NCBI RefSeq assembly: GCF_001514305.1
Contig: NZ_KQ949082.1
Location: 125,365 to 189,364 of the forward strand
Length of the DNA stretch: 64,000 nt
Source: Streptomyces dysideae
Lineage (GTDB): Bacteria; Actinomycetota; Actinomycetes; Streptomycetales; Streptomycetaceae
Direction of reading: 5' to 3'
The notes beneath the pieces are model-generated. The model did not search any database. It saw only the letters and a list, made by a program, of their open reading frames with translations, and was not told the DNA's origin. A program made the translations under genes and the position numbers. Below, one piece after another: positions 33,952 to 43,600 of this stretch (positions are counted from its first letter, which is position 1; the number at the start of each line of letters is the position of its first letter).

Positions 33952-34998
33952 TCAGCCCCGAGGCCCCCCGGAAGACCCCCGCACCATCAACTCCCCCCGA
34001 ATCGTCGCGATCTCCCCTGGCGGCGGCTCCTCCCGCCCCATGGCGATCCGCCCGGCCCGCGCCCCCGCCTCCGCCAACGGCAGCCTCACCGTCGTGAGCG
34101 AAGGCACCGCGTCGACGCTGAACGGCAGGTCGTCGAAGCCGGCCACGGAGACGTCGTCCGGGATGCGCAGGCCGGAGTCACGGAGTGCCGCGCACGCACC
34201 CAGGGCGACGGAGTCGTTCGCGGCGACCACGGCCGTCAACGTCGGGTCGCGGCGCAGGAGTTCCAGTGTCGCCTCGTAGCCGGCCTGCCGGTCATAGCGG
34301 CCGTGGACCGTCCAGCGCGGGTCCTCCTCGATGCCGTGGTCGGCGAGCGCGGCACGGTGGCCTTCCAGCCGGTGCCGGGTCGTCGTGCGCTCCTCCGGAC
34401 CCGCGATGTACCCCAGCCGTCGATGCCCGAGGCCGATGAGGTGCTCCGTCAGTTCGTGCCCGCCCCCGCGGTTGTCGAAGGTCAGCGCGATCGCGCCGGT
34501 GTCCGGGGCCGGCGGGCGCCCGCACAGCACCACCCTCGTCCCGGCGTCGTGCAGCTTCCGCAGCTTCGCCGCGACCGCCGCCGCGTGCGGGGCGTCCTCC
34601 ACCGCGCCGCCGGTGAGTACGACCGCCGCCGCGCGCTGCCGCTGGAGCAGGGTCAGGTACGTCAGCTCGCGCTCCGGGGAGCCGCCGGTGTTGCAGACGA
34701 CCGCGAGGCGCTCACCGCCCGCGCGCCCGCCGGGACCCCCGATCTCCGCCTGGATCGCGCTCGCCATGATCCCGAAGAAGGGGTCGGCGATGTCGTTGAC
34801 CAGGATGCCGACCAGGTCGGACGTCGCCGCGGCCAGCGCGCTCGCGGGGCCGTTGAGTACGTAGTCCAGCTCGTCGACCGCCCGCAGCACCCGTTCCCGG
34901 GTGGACGCGGCCACGGGGTAGTTCCCGTTCAGTACGCGCGACACCGTCGCGGGGGAGACCTGCGCGCGGGCCGCCACGTCCGCCAGGGTCACCGTCAT
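33952..34998 (-). CDS. LacI-family transcriptional regulator
   Basis: A 348-residue LacI repressor: helix-turn-helix TLADVAARAQVSPATVSRVL (about residues 4-23) with hinge NGPASALAAAT, then the sensor domain ending SVAGFDDLPFSVDAVPSLTT. It faces the oxidoreductase/DUF993/isomerase operon across 322 bases, in which an AAGCGCTT operator lies at 35197-35217. It is therefore the probable regulator of that operon and possibly of the two other loci with the same site. Its stop codon falls in the target duplication of a MITE. Confidence 0.93.
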   Translation of the reverse strand: MTVTLADVAARAQVSPATVSRVLNGNYPVAASTRERVLRAVDELDYVLNGPASALAAATSDLVGILVNDIADPFFGIMASAIQAEIGGPGGRAGGERLAVVCNTGGSPERELTYLTLLQRQRAAAVVLTGGAVEDAPHAAAVAAKLRKLHDAGTRVVLCGRPPAPDTGAIALTFDNRGGGHELTEHLIGLGHRRLGYIAGPEERTTTRHRLEGHRAALADHGIEEDPRWTVHGRYDRQAGYEATLELLRRDPTLTAVVAANDSVALGACAALRDSGLRIPDDVSVAGFDDLPFSVDAVPSLTTVRLPLAEAGARAGRIAMGREEPPPGEIATIRGELMVRGSSGGPRG

Positions 34999-35196
34999 CT
35001 CGTCGTCCTCCGGTCGCGCATCGTGTCGTACCTCGTCGTGTACGGGTATTCACAGGCATCCGTGGCCTGCACAGACGTCTCACAGTCACGGTTCCGACCA
35101 GACCCTACGGCCCCAGCCCCCTGTTGTTCGCCCCCTCGAACAACTCGACCCCGTCACGGTCTTGTCCCGACCGCTGGTCAGAGGCTAGCTTCTCAT

Positions 35197-35217
35197 CAGA
35201 TAGAAAGCGCTTGCTGT
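35197..35217 (+). promoter_or_regulatory. LacI-type operator of the oxidoreductase operon
   Basis: Differs in only one of 21 bases from the segment at 645-665; the core is AAGCGCTTGCTGT (35205-35217). It lies 104 bases above the GTG start of the oxidoreductase gene and about 200 bases from the LacI start. The rest of the 34999-35320 gap contains several GCGTACG repeats near 35250-35310 but no gene. Confidence 0.7.
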
Positions 35218-35320
35218 GACGCTCATCGGCAGGCCCGACCGGGCCTAGGCGTACGCGGCGCGCACAACCGCGTACGGATCGCGCACGAACGCCGCGTACG
35301 ACGCCTACGAAGGGAATGAC

Positions 35321-36478
35321 GTGACACGCAAGACGGTGCGTATCGCCATGAACGGTGTGACCGGGCGCATGGGCTATCGCCAGCACCTGGTCCGCTCCAT
35401 CCTGGCCCTCCGTGAGCAGGGCGGTCTCGACCTCGGCGACGGCACCGTGCTGTGGCCGGAGCCGATCCTGGTCGGCCGCCGTGAGCACGCGCTCAGGGCG
35501 CTCGCCGAGCAGCACGGCCTGGACGCCGAGAACATCTCGACCGATGTCGACGCTGTCCTCGCCGACCCGACCGTCGACATCTACTTCGACGCCCAGGTGA
35601 CCTCGGCCCGTGAGGAGGCGATCAAGAAGGCGATCGCCGCCGGCAAGCACATCTACACCGAGAAGCCGACCGCCACGGGTCTGGACGGCGCCCTGGAGCT
35701 CGCCCGGCTCGCCAACGAGGCCGGCATCAAGCACGGCGTCGTCCAGGACAAGCTGTTCCTGCCGGGCCTGCTCAAGCTGAAGCGGCTCATCGACGGCGGC
35801 TTCTTCGGCCGCATCCTCTCCATCCGCGGCGAGTTCGGCTACTGGGTGTTCGAGGGGGACTGGCAGACCGCTCAGCGCCCGTCCTGGAACTACCGCGCCG
35901 AGGACGGCGGTGGCATCGTCGTCGACATGTTCCCGCACTGGGAGTACGTCCTGCACGAGCTGTTCGGCCGTGTGAAGTCCGTCCAGGCCCTCACCGCCAC
36001 CCACATCCCGCAGCGCTGGGACGAGAACGACAAGCCCTACGACGCCACCGCCGACGACTCCGCCTACGGCATCTTCGAGCTGGAGGGCGGCGCGATCGCC
36101 CAGATCAACTCCAGCTGGGCCGTCCGCGTCAACCGCGACGAGCTCGTCGAGTTCCAGGTCGACGGGACGGAGGGCTCGGCCGTCGCCGGGCTCCGCAACT
36201 GCCGTGCGCAGCACCGCTCCGCCACGCCCAAGCCCGTCTGGAACCCGGACATCCCCGCCACCGAGGTCTTCCGCGACCAGTGGCAGGAGGTGCCGGACAA
36301 CGCCGAGTTCGACAACGGCTTCAAGGCCCAGTGGGAGCTGTTCCTCCGGCACGTCTACGCCGATGCTCCCTACCACTGGGACCTCCTCGCCGGCGCCCGT
36401 GGCGTCCAGCTCGCCGAGCTGGGCCTGAAGTCCTCGGCGGAGGGCCGTCGTCTCGACGTACCGGAGATCGCGCTGTGA
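35321..36478 (+). CDS. Gfo/Idh/MocA-family oxidoreductase
   Basis: A 385-residue NAD(P)-dependent dehydrogenase starting at GTG 35321 (AAGGGA seven bases upstream). The N-terminal Rossmann region MNGVTGRMGYRQHLVRSIL is of the variant with G-V-T-G-R-M-G, and the EKP motif is YTEKPTATGL (about residue 113). The C-terminal domain has FGYWVFEGDW, GGGIVVDMFPHWEYV and AIAQINSSWAVRVNRDE. It is translated with the next gene through a GTGA overlap. With the DUF993 and isomerase genes it forms a conserved actinobacterial catabolic operon for a sugar acid, ketose or cyclitol. Confidence 0.92.
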   Translation: MTRKTVRIAMNGVTGRMGYRQHLVRSILALREQGGLDLGDGTVLWPEPILVGRREHALRALAEQHGLDAENISTDVDAVLADPTVDIYFDAQVTSAREEAIKKAIAAGKHIYTEKPTATGLDGALELARLANEAGIKHGVVQDKLFLPGLLKLKRLIDGGFFGRILSIRGEFGYWVFEGDWQTAQRPSWNYRAEDGGGIVVDMFPHWEYVLHELFGRVKSVQALTATHIPQRWDENDKPYDATADDSAYGIFELEGGAIAQINSSWAVRVNRDELVEFQVDGTEGSAVAGLRNCRAQHRSATPKPVWNPDIPATEVFRDQWQEVPDNAEFDNGFKAQWELFLRHVYADAPYHWDLLAGARGVQLAELGLKSSAEGRRLDVPEIAL

Positions 36479-37626
36479 CCATTCAACTTCCCGACTTCAA
36501 GGGCGGGTTGAGGGCGTACGAGCCCCGTCAGGAGCCCCTCGCCCTCACCACCGGCTCGCCCTTCACCTCCCGGACGGTCTTCTCGGCGGCGCATGTCGTC
36601 GCCGACCCGTTCGCCGACACCAGCCCCGACTCGTCGGCCGCCGTCGACTGGGACGCCACCCTCGCCTTCCGCCGTCACCTGTGGTCCCACGGGCTCGGTG
36701 TCGCCGAGGCGATGGACACCGCTCAGCGCGGTATGGGCCTGGACTGGGCGGGCGCGGCGGAGCTGATCCGGCGGTCCGCTGCCGAGGCCAAGGCCGTCGG
36801 TGGGCGTATCGCGTGCGGTGTCGGCACCGACCAGATCGCCGCGGGGACTTTGGAAGAGGTCCGCGCGGCCTACGAGGAGCAGCTCGCCGTCGTCGAGGAA
36901 GCGGGCGCGCAGTCCATCCTGATGGCGTCCCGGGCGCTCGCGGCCGCCGCCAAGAGCCCCGAGGACTACCTCGAGGTCTACGGCCATCTCCTCCGCCAGG
37001 CCGCCGAGCCCGTCGTCCTGCACTGGCTGGGTCCGATGTTCGACCCGGCGCTGGAGGGCTACTGGGGGTCGAGCGACCTCGACGCGGCCACCGACACCTT
37101 CCTGGAGGTCATCGCCGCCCACCCGGACAAGGTGGACGGCATCAAGGTGTCGCTGCTGGACGCCCAGCGGGAGGTCGACCTGCGCCGCCGGCTGCCCGAC
37201 GGCGTTCGCTGCTACACCGGGGACGACTTCAACTACCCGGAGCTGATCGCGGGCGACGAGAAGGGCTTCAGCCACGCGCTGCTGGGCATCTTCGACCCGC
37301 TGGGGCCCCTGGCGGCCGAGGCGGTACGGGTGCTGGACACCGGGAACACGGCCGGGTTCCGCGAACTCCTCGACCCCACCGTCGAGTTGTCCCGCCACCT
37401 CTTCCAGACCCCGACCCGCTTCTACAAGACGGGCGTGGTCTTCCTGGCCTGGCTGGCCGGTCACCAGTCGCACTTCACGATGGTCGGCGGCCTGCAGTCG
37501 GCCCGTTCCCTGCCGCACTTCGTACGCGCCTACGAACTCGCCGACGGACTGGGCCTGTTCCCGGACCCGAAGCTGGCGGAGGAGCGGATGAAGAACCTGC
37601 TGAGCCTGTACGGAGTGACCCAGTGA
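36475..37626 (+). CDS. DUF993 (dihydrodipicolinate synthase-like aldolase) family protein
   Basis: A 383-residue protein starting at GTG 36475, overlapping the previous stop by four bases. It is a DapA/NAL-like TIM barrel: FSAAHVVADPF, ACGVGTDQI, VVLHWLGPMFDPAL and VDGIKVSLLDA, where the lysine of GIKVSLLD is the likely Schiff-base residue, then RCYTGDDFNYPELI and TGVVFLAWLAGHQSHF. It probably cleaves or dehydrates a keto-acid produced by the two partner enzymes. The exact reaction is not known. Confidence 0.88.
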   Translation: MTIQLPDFKGGLRAYEPRQEPLALTTGSPFTSRTVFSAAHVVADPFADTSPDSSAAVDWDATLAFRRHLWSHGLGVAEAMDTAQRGMGLDWAGAAELIRRSAAEAKAVGGRIACGVGTDQIAAGTLEEVRAAYEEQLAVVEEAGAQSILMASRALAAAAKSPEDYLEVYGHLLRQAAEPVVLHWLGPMFDPALEGYWGSSDLDAATDTFLEVIAAHPDKVDGIKVSLLDAQREVDLRRRLPDGVRCYTGDDFNYPELIAGDEKGFSHALLGIFDPLGPLAAEAVRVLDTGNTAGFRELLDPTVELSRHLFQTPTRFYKTGVVFLAWLAGHQSHFTMVGGLQSARSLPHFVRAYELADGLGLFPDPKLAEERMKNLLSLYGVTQ

Positions 37627-38453
37627 CCGGCCTCGAACGCTTCTCCATCAACCAGATGACGGTCAAGCAGCTGTCGATGCCCGAACTGGCCGACGCCTGT
37701 GGTGAGTTGGGTATCACCAACGTCGGTCTGTGGCGGGAGCCGGTCCAGTCGTACGGCCTGGAGGCGACGGCCAAGCTGGTCCGTGACGCGGGGCTGACGG
37801 TGACGACGTTGTGCCGGGGCGGCTTCTTCACCGCGATCGACCCGACGGAGCGTGCCCAGGCGCTGGACGACAACCGGCGGGCCGTCGACGAGGCCGCGAC
37901 GCTCGGCACCGAGGTGCTGGTCCTGGTCTCCGGCGGGCTGCCGGCCGGCTCCAAGGACCTGTACGGCGCGCGGGAGCGGATCGCCGACGCGCTGGGCGAG
38001 TTGGGCCCGTACGCGGAGCAGCACGGCGTGAAGCTGGCCATCGAGCCGCTGCACCCGATGTTCGCCTCCGACCGCTGCGTGGTCTCCACCCTCGCCCAGG
38101 CGCTGGACCTCGCGGAACGCTTTCCGGCCCGGCAGGTGGGCGTGACCGTGGACACGTACCACATCTGGTGGGACGACACGGCTCCGGCGCAGATCGCCCG
38201 GGCGGGCGCGGGCGGCCGTATCCACACCTTCCAGCTCGCCGACTGGACGACCCCGTTGCCGGAGGGCGTGCTCACCGGCCGTGGGCAGATCGGTGACGGG
38301 GCGATCGACATGCGGGAGTGGAAGGGCTACGTCGAGGCCGCCGGGTACACCGGTGCCATCGAGGTCGAGCTGTTCAACGACGTGCTGTGGGCGCGGGACG
38401 GGCGGGAGGTGCTGGCGGAGACGGCGGCGCGGTTCGTCGAGCACGCAGGCTGA
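37623..38453 (+). CDS. sugar phosphate isomerase/epimerase
   Basis: A 276-residue xylose-isomerase-like TIM barrel starting at GTG 37623, which overlaps the DUF993 stop by four bases. FSINQMTVKQLSMPELAD, VLVLVSGGLP, LAIEPLHPMFASDRCVV (metal-ligand Glu and His), VTVDTYHIWWDD (Asp, His) and AIEVELFNDVLWARDG (Glu) give the metal site. It is the third gene of the operon and would interconvert keto forms of the substrate. No terminator is obvious; the convergent antiporter gene ends 16 bases away. Confidence 0.9.
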   Translation: MTGLERFSINQMTVKQLSMPELADACGELGITNVGLWREPVQSYGLEATAKLVRDAGLTVTTLCRGGFFTAIDPTERAQALDDNRRAVDEAATLGTEVLVLVSGGLPAGSKDLYGARERIADALGELGPYAEQHGVKLAIEPLHPMFASDRCVVSTLAQALDLAERFPARQVGVTVDTYHIWWDDTAPAQIARAGAGGRIHTFQLADWTTPLPEGVLTGRGQIGDGAIDMREWKGYVEAAGYTGAIEVELFNDVLWARDGREVLAETAARFVEHAG

Positions 38454-38469
38454 GACGTCGGGCACAAGG

Positions 38470-39636
38470 TCAGTAGGCCTCGGGCACGGGTGATGAGTCA
38501 CCGGTGTCCGGGGCCCGCGCCGTTTTCCGGTCGGCAGCCGCGGCGTTCCGGCGGGCGCGGCCGAGCAGGCCGTTGGACGCCAGGTGCAGGACGTTCACCA
38601 CGAGGATCGCGGGGGCTACGATCGCGACGGCCTGGGACAGCCGGGGTTCCAGGAGCAGTGCGAGGATGATCGCCGTGATGCCGTTCTGCTGGCTCAGGCA
38701 CAGGGACGCCCGGTCGGGGCGCGAGTAGCCGAGCGACACCACGGCACCGACGAGGATCTGCGCCGTGAACGTGGCCAGACCCAGCACGGCACCGACGGCG
38801 AACTCGGCGCCCCGGGCCAGCAGCATGCCCAGCAGGAAGGTCGCCACGAACAGGGCCGTGTTGGTCGCCCGGCCCAGCCACCGGCCGAGCGCGGGCCGGA
38901 AGAACAGCGCCGCCAGGGCCAGCCCCAGCATCAGGAACTGCCAGGTGGCAACGGCCAGCAGCGCCACCAGAGCGGCGATCTGCACCGCCCTGCGGGTGCC
39001 GCTCACCGGCGGGCCGGCGGGGGCGCGGCGGCGGATCACGAGCCAGACGAGCGCCGCTGCCGTCAGGAGCAGCAGGTTGCCGAGGAGGGTCTGGGCGTAG
39101 TCGGCGGTGCCCGAGGCGACGCTGCCGGTGCCCTTGAGGACCATCGAGCCCAGGACGACGACGAGGACGGTGGTCACCGGGTCGTCGAAGGAGGCCCAGG
39201 CGGCCAGCAGCGACTTCGCGCGCCGTGACATGTCCCGGCTCTCCAGCATCGCCGACACCGACAGCGGATCGATCTGCGCCATGGCGACGGCGAGGACGAG
39301 GTACTCCGGCCGGTCCCGGTAGGCCAGGTACAGGGCTCCGGCGATGAACGCGGCCTTGACGACCACGCCGAAGGTGATGGCGACGACGATGCGGTACACG
39401 TCGCCGCGGGCGTGCGGCCGGGCGATGCCGGCGGCGCTGCCGTACAGCCCGACGGCGAGCAGCGCCGACGTCAGCCAGCCGTAGAACCCGCCTCCGGCCC
39501 GGACGTCGAGGGTCAGCCACTGCCCGGCCAGGACGCCCGTGCCCGCGACGGCGACGGGCAGCAGGAGGGGCAGGAGGAGGGCGTCCAGGACGGCCCGGGA
39601 CCGCTCGGAGCGACTTGCTGGAGAACCCACGCCCAC
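38470..39636 (-). CDS. cation/proton antiporter (CPA superfamily)
   Basis: A 388-residue membrane protein with about 11 hydrophobic segments and few long loops. AQIDPLSVSAMLES and AWASFDDPVTTVLVVVLGSM carry the paired acidic residues of the Na+/H+ exchanger core (segment 5 and neighbours), and LSQQNGITAIILALLLEP is a late core helix. It starts 30 bases after the end of the preceding gene and has no promoter-like gap, so it looks like the last gene of the fxsC-fxsT operon. A role in Na+, K+ or H+ flux is likely; the ion cannot be told. Confidence 0.85.
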   Translation of the reverse strand: MGVGSPASRSERSRAVLDALLLPLLLPVAVAGTGVLAGQWLTLDVRAGGGFYGWLTSALLAVGLYGSAAGIARPHARGDVYRIVVAITFGVVVKAAFIAGALYLAYRDRPEYLVLAVAMAQIDPLSVSAMLESRDMSRRAKSLLAAWASFDDPVTTVLVVVLGSMVLKGTGSVASGTADYAQTLLGNLLLLTAAALVWLVIRRRAPAGPPVSGTRRAVQIAALVALLAVATWQFLMLGLALAALFFRPALGRWLGRATNTALFVATFLLGMLLARGAEFAVGAVLGLATFTAQILVGAVVSLGYSRPDRASLCLSQQNGITAIILALLLEPRLSQAVAIVAPAILVVNVLHLASNGLLGRARRNAAAADRKTARAPDTGDSSPVPEAY

Positions 39637-39666
39637 ATCCCCTCGGCCGGCCGCAGCGGCGGGTGG

Positions 39667-40689
39667 TCAGTCGCCCGTCAGTTCGCGTCCGAGCCGCACG
39701 ACGCGGTGGTCGGCCTCGGTCACCCTCGCCTGGTCGAGGGTGACGCCCACGAGGAAACGCCCGCCGGGCAGCGTGTGGAAGTACACGGCGCCCTGCTCCA
39801 CGTCGAGGACCACCTGGAGGACCTCGCCGCGCAGGACCGTCCGCAGGGACATGTTCATCCGGCGGGTGATGCCGGGCAGCAGCCGGCCCATCCGGCCGTA
39901 CTTGTCCCGCCGCTGGTCCGGGGAGCGGGCCATGAAGTAACGCCCGAGGACGGGGTGGTTGAAGAGGTCCGCGGTGCACAGGGAGGCCGGGTCGGTGTAG
40001 TAGGCGACGTAGTGCAGCCCGTCCACGTCGAGCGCCGCCCGCAGGATCTCCTCGGTGCCGGCCGGTATGCGGGCGGCGTCGGTCACGTCCCCGAAGACGT
40101 AGGCGCCGGACGGGTCGGCGGGCTCGGTGGTGCTCGCCCGTGGGGTGTCCGCGGGCGGCGGGAAGTCCTCGGCGGCCGGTTTCCCGGTCCAGACGTCGTC
40201 GCCGAACCAGGCGCCGTAATTGAGCGGGCTGTACCGTACATCGGTCCGCAGGCGGTTGACGCATTCCGCCATCCTGGTGTCCAGCTCATTCAGCCGGTTC
40301 AGGGCGGCGGTGGCGCCGTAGAGATGGAATCCCGGTTCGACGAGGTAATAGAGAACGGCGCCTTCGGGGACGCGTAAAACGGTGCGGATAAGTGCGCCGG
40401 TGCGCAACTCCGCGAAATCCGGCGCGAGTTCCTCGAGAATGTAGTAAAGCTGGCGCCCGGCGCGTTCATGGGCGCGCGACTGTGGTGAAAACGCCGTTTT
40501 CTCCGCGCCCGGCGGAGCGTCGGCGTCGAGGACGACCTTCGGTATGTCGCGGTCGTAGAGCACCAAATGCGCCAGGCCCTCCGAGTGGAGCAACTGGCTT
40601 AGTTTTAACCCTAGTTCGGCCATCTGTGGAGTCTCCCCGTCCGGATATCGCACGCTGCCCGTCGCGGTGGCGCCCGAGGGGTCAGACAT
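39667..40689 (-). CDS. unrecognised protein, fourth gene of the fxs operon
   Basis: A 340-residue cytoplasmic protein that I do not recognise. Its ATG 40689 overlaps the fxsT stop by eight bases, so it is translationally coupled to fxsT. The N-terminus (MAELGLKLSQLLHSEGLAHL) and the C-terminus (AVYFHTLPGGRFLVGVTLDQ then ARVTEADHRVVRLGREL) each look like a small alpha/beta sheet domain of Roadblock/LC7 style, with a proline-rich linker at about 195-215. Codon 28 is TTA (40608-40606) next to other rare codons, which in Streptomyces implies dependence on the bldA tRNA. No catalytic motif was seen. Confidence 0.75.
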   Translation of the reverse strand: MSDPSGATATGSVRYPDGETPQMAELGLKLSQLLHSEGLAHLVLYDRDIPKVVLDADAPPGAEKTAFSPQSRAHERAGRQLYYILEELAPDFAELRTGALIRTVLRVPEGAVLYYLVEPGFHLYGATAALNRLNELDTRMAECVNRLRTDVRYSPLNYGAWFGDDVWTGKPAAEDFPPPADTPRASTTEPADPSGAYVFGDVTDAARIPAGTEEILRAALDVDGLHYVAYYTDPASLCTADLFNHPVLGRYFMARSPDQRRDKYGRMGRLLPGITRRMNMSLRTVLRGEVLQVVLDVEQGAVYFHTLPGGRFLVGVTLDQARVTEADHRVVRLGRELTGD

Positions 40690-43600
40690 CCTGCACCTCC
40701 AGATCAGCGCCGACCCTGTGGTACGGCTCGGCCAGCAGTGCCGCCCCGAGCCGGTGTCCTTCTGTGAAACATTCGGGGACCTTGTGCTGGAGTCTTGCCC
40801 GCAGGGCGGCGGAGTCATCCGGGCGCGAGGCCACCAGGTTCGCCAGCGCGGTCAGGGTCACCGGATGGGCGTCGCCCCACGCGAAGGGCTGGGCGCAGCT
40901 CTCGTGGATGCCGTTGTCCTCGGCCGCCCGGGTGCCGCTCTGCAGGCCCAGCGCGTCCATGCAGTTGTTCAGGTTCATGCGCGCGACGAGCGTGTAGCGG
41001 TGCTCGTACCCGAACACCGCTCCGAGCTCGGAGGCGGCCGTCCGCGCGTGGGCGAGGGCCGGGTCGTGGTCCTCGACGCCCAGCAGGTACAGCGCGAGGT
41101 TGCTGCGGCAGATGCTGGTGAAGGGGTGCTTGGGCCCGAACACCTCGACGTAGCGGTCGAAGACCTCCCGGGTGCGGACCGCCGCGTCGCCCGTCCGCCC
41201 GGCCGCGTGCAGGCCGATCGCGATGGACAGCTCGCAGGCCATGGTGCGCGGATGGCGTACGCCCCACTGGTTCTCGAAGCCCTTGTAGGCGTCCTGCAGC
41301 CGCTTCAGGCCCTGCTGTGCCTCGCCCTTGCGCACCATGGTCATGCCCAGGCTGGCCAGCGCCCGGAGGTAGTGGTAGTCGTCCGGGCCCACCAGCTCCA
41401 GCAGCCGCTGCCAGGCCCGGGTCAGATACAGCTCGGAGTCGGCCAGTTCGCCCAGTTCCCGGAAGTAGGTGCCGAGCGCGGCGTACGACATCCAGGGCCG
41501 GTGGTCGTCCTCGCCGAACAGCCGCCTGCGCGCCACGTAGGTGTTGCGGTCCTGGTCCACGGCGGCCTCGATGGTCTCCATGTAGAACCGGGACACCGCG
41601 AGGTTGCCCGAGGCCTCCAGCGTGCCGTTGTGCTCCCGGCCGATCGCGTTGACCAGCCCGGAGTAGGTCCGCTTGTCCTCGTCGTACGCCTCCTGGAAGC
41701 GGCCGGTGGCCCGCAGGTCGGCCGCGTAGCCGCGGGCCGCCAGCAGGGTGTACGTGTCCTGGCTGTCGCGCTCGCGCTGGATCCGGACGGCGTGCGAGGA
41801 CAGTTCCAGGGCGGCCTTGTACCGGCCGAGCAGCCGGCAGGCGGCGGAGACCTGTGTCTCCATGCGCAGCACCATGGTGTCGTCGGGGCCGAGCGCCGGC
41901 CGCCACCGGTCGAGGACGAGCTCGCCGAGCTCCCGGGCCGCGGTCCACCGGCCGGAGAACCAGCGGTGGTAGACCTGGCTGACCAGCCAGCGGTGCACCT
42001 CCGGGTCGGCGCTGTCCAGCGCGCCGCACGCGAGGACGTGCCGGTCGAGTTCGGCGAAGTCCTCCTGGTGCCGGCTCTCGTGCCGTTCGAGGTCCATCGG
42101 CACCATGGAGGCCAGGACGCCCAGCACCTCGGCGCGGGTGCGTTCCCGCTCCTCGGGGGTCATCCAGCCGCGGACCAGGTCCTGCACGACCCGGTGCACC
42201 TTGAGCTTGCGGGTCTTGTGGTCCACCGCGGCCAGCTCCTGCTCGACGAGCCGGTTCATCACCCTGCGCAGCCGCAGGGAGTCCCGCAGGCGTTCGTCCA
42301 GCTGGGAGAGCAGCCGCAGCATCGCGGGCGACTGGATGACGTTCATGCCCACGCCGTCCGGGGACAGGAAGGCGCACAGCTCCAGCAGCCGGGCCGCGGC
42401 CACGGACTGCCGGCGCAGCTTGTCGAAGGCCAGCTGGTAGACCGCGTCGATCGACCCGTACCCGGGCAGGACCTCCTCGCGTGCGTCGGCCTCCCGGCTG
42501 TCCAGGAGCTGGATGTAGTCGTCGATCCGCTCGGGGTAGGCGCTCAGTCCGGCCACGGCCGCCCGCAGCAGCAGCGGCAGGTCGCCGACCCGGTCCGCGA
42601 GCCGGTCCAGTGCGCTGTCGTCGGCTCCGGAGATGCCCTTGCCGAGGAGGAGCAGGCTCTCCTCACGGGTGAACTGTTCCACCTGCTGGGTCTCGTACTC
42701 GGCCGGCCACTGGGAGTTGAGCGAGGTGATCAGCACATGGCCGGTGCCGCCGCCCGGCAGGAACGGCTCGACGGTCTCGTGGCCGTCCGCGCCGTCGAAG
42801 ACGAGCAGCCAGCGGGGACAGTGCCGGCCCAGCCGCAGTTCCTCCCGCAGGGCGGGCAGGTCGTCTCCCGAACGGGCTCCGCCGGAGTGCGCGTTGATCG
42901 CCCGGGCGAGCTCCCTGAGCGAGGCCTGGATGCCGTCCGGGCTGGTCGCGGGGACCCACCACACCAGGTCGTACTGGGAGGCGAAGCGGTGCGCGTACTC
43001 CAGGGCGACCTGGCGTTTGCCGGCGCCCTTCATGCCGTACAGCACGCGCGGCGCGGTGTGGTCGGCCATGGAGAAGCCGAACCCCTGCTGGATCTCCCGT
43101 AGTTGGCGGGCCCGGCCGATGAAGCGGGCGTTGCGCATGGGCAGCGACCACACGTCCGGCTGGCGGCCGGGGAAGCGCGGCCCGTGCCCGGGGACGAACC
43201 GGGTGTCGGCGCTGTCGCTCAGGCTGAACCGGGACAGCAGGACCCGGTGCGCGGTGAGTTCGTCAAGGCCGGCGAGGCTTGCCGCGTCCGGCAGGTCGTA
43301 GTGCGGGGCGAGCCGGGCCGTGCTGACCCGCAGGCCCACGAACTTCTGCCGCGGTGCGGTGCCCGTGGGCGCCACCGTCAGGCGTTCGATCGCGCGTCCG
43401 GCCGGGGTGCCCGGCAGCCGCGGGGTGAGCAGCGCGACGACGTAGTCGGTGTCGGGGAGGGAGTCCTCCAGGCGTTTGTCGTCGGGCTGCGGCTGCACCA
43501 CGTCGACGCCGGCCGGTGCCAGCTGGGCGGTGATCCAGTCGGCCCACATCTGGTCGTCCGGCGCGTTCAGGATCGTCATCGTGAGGCGGTCGGCGGGCCG

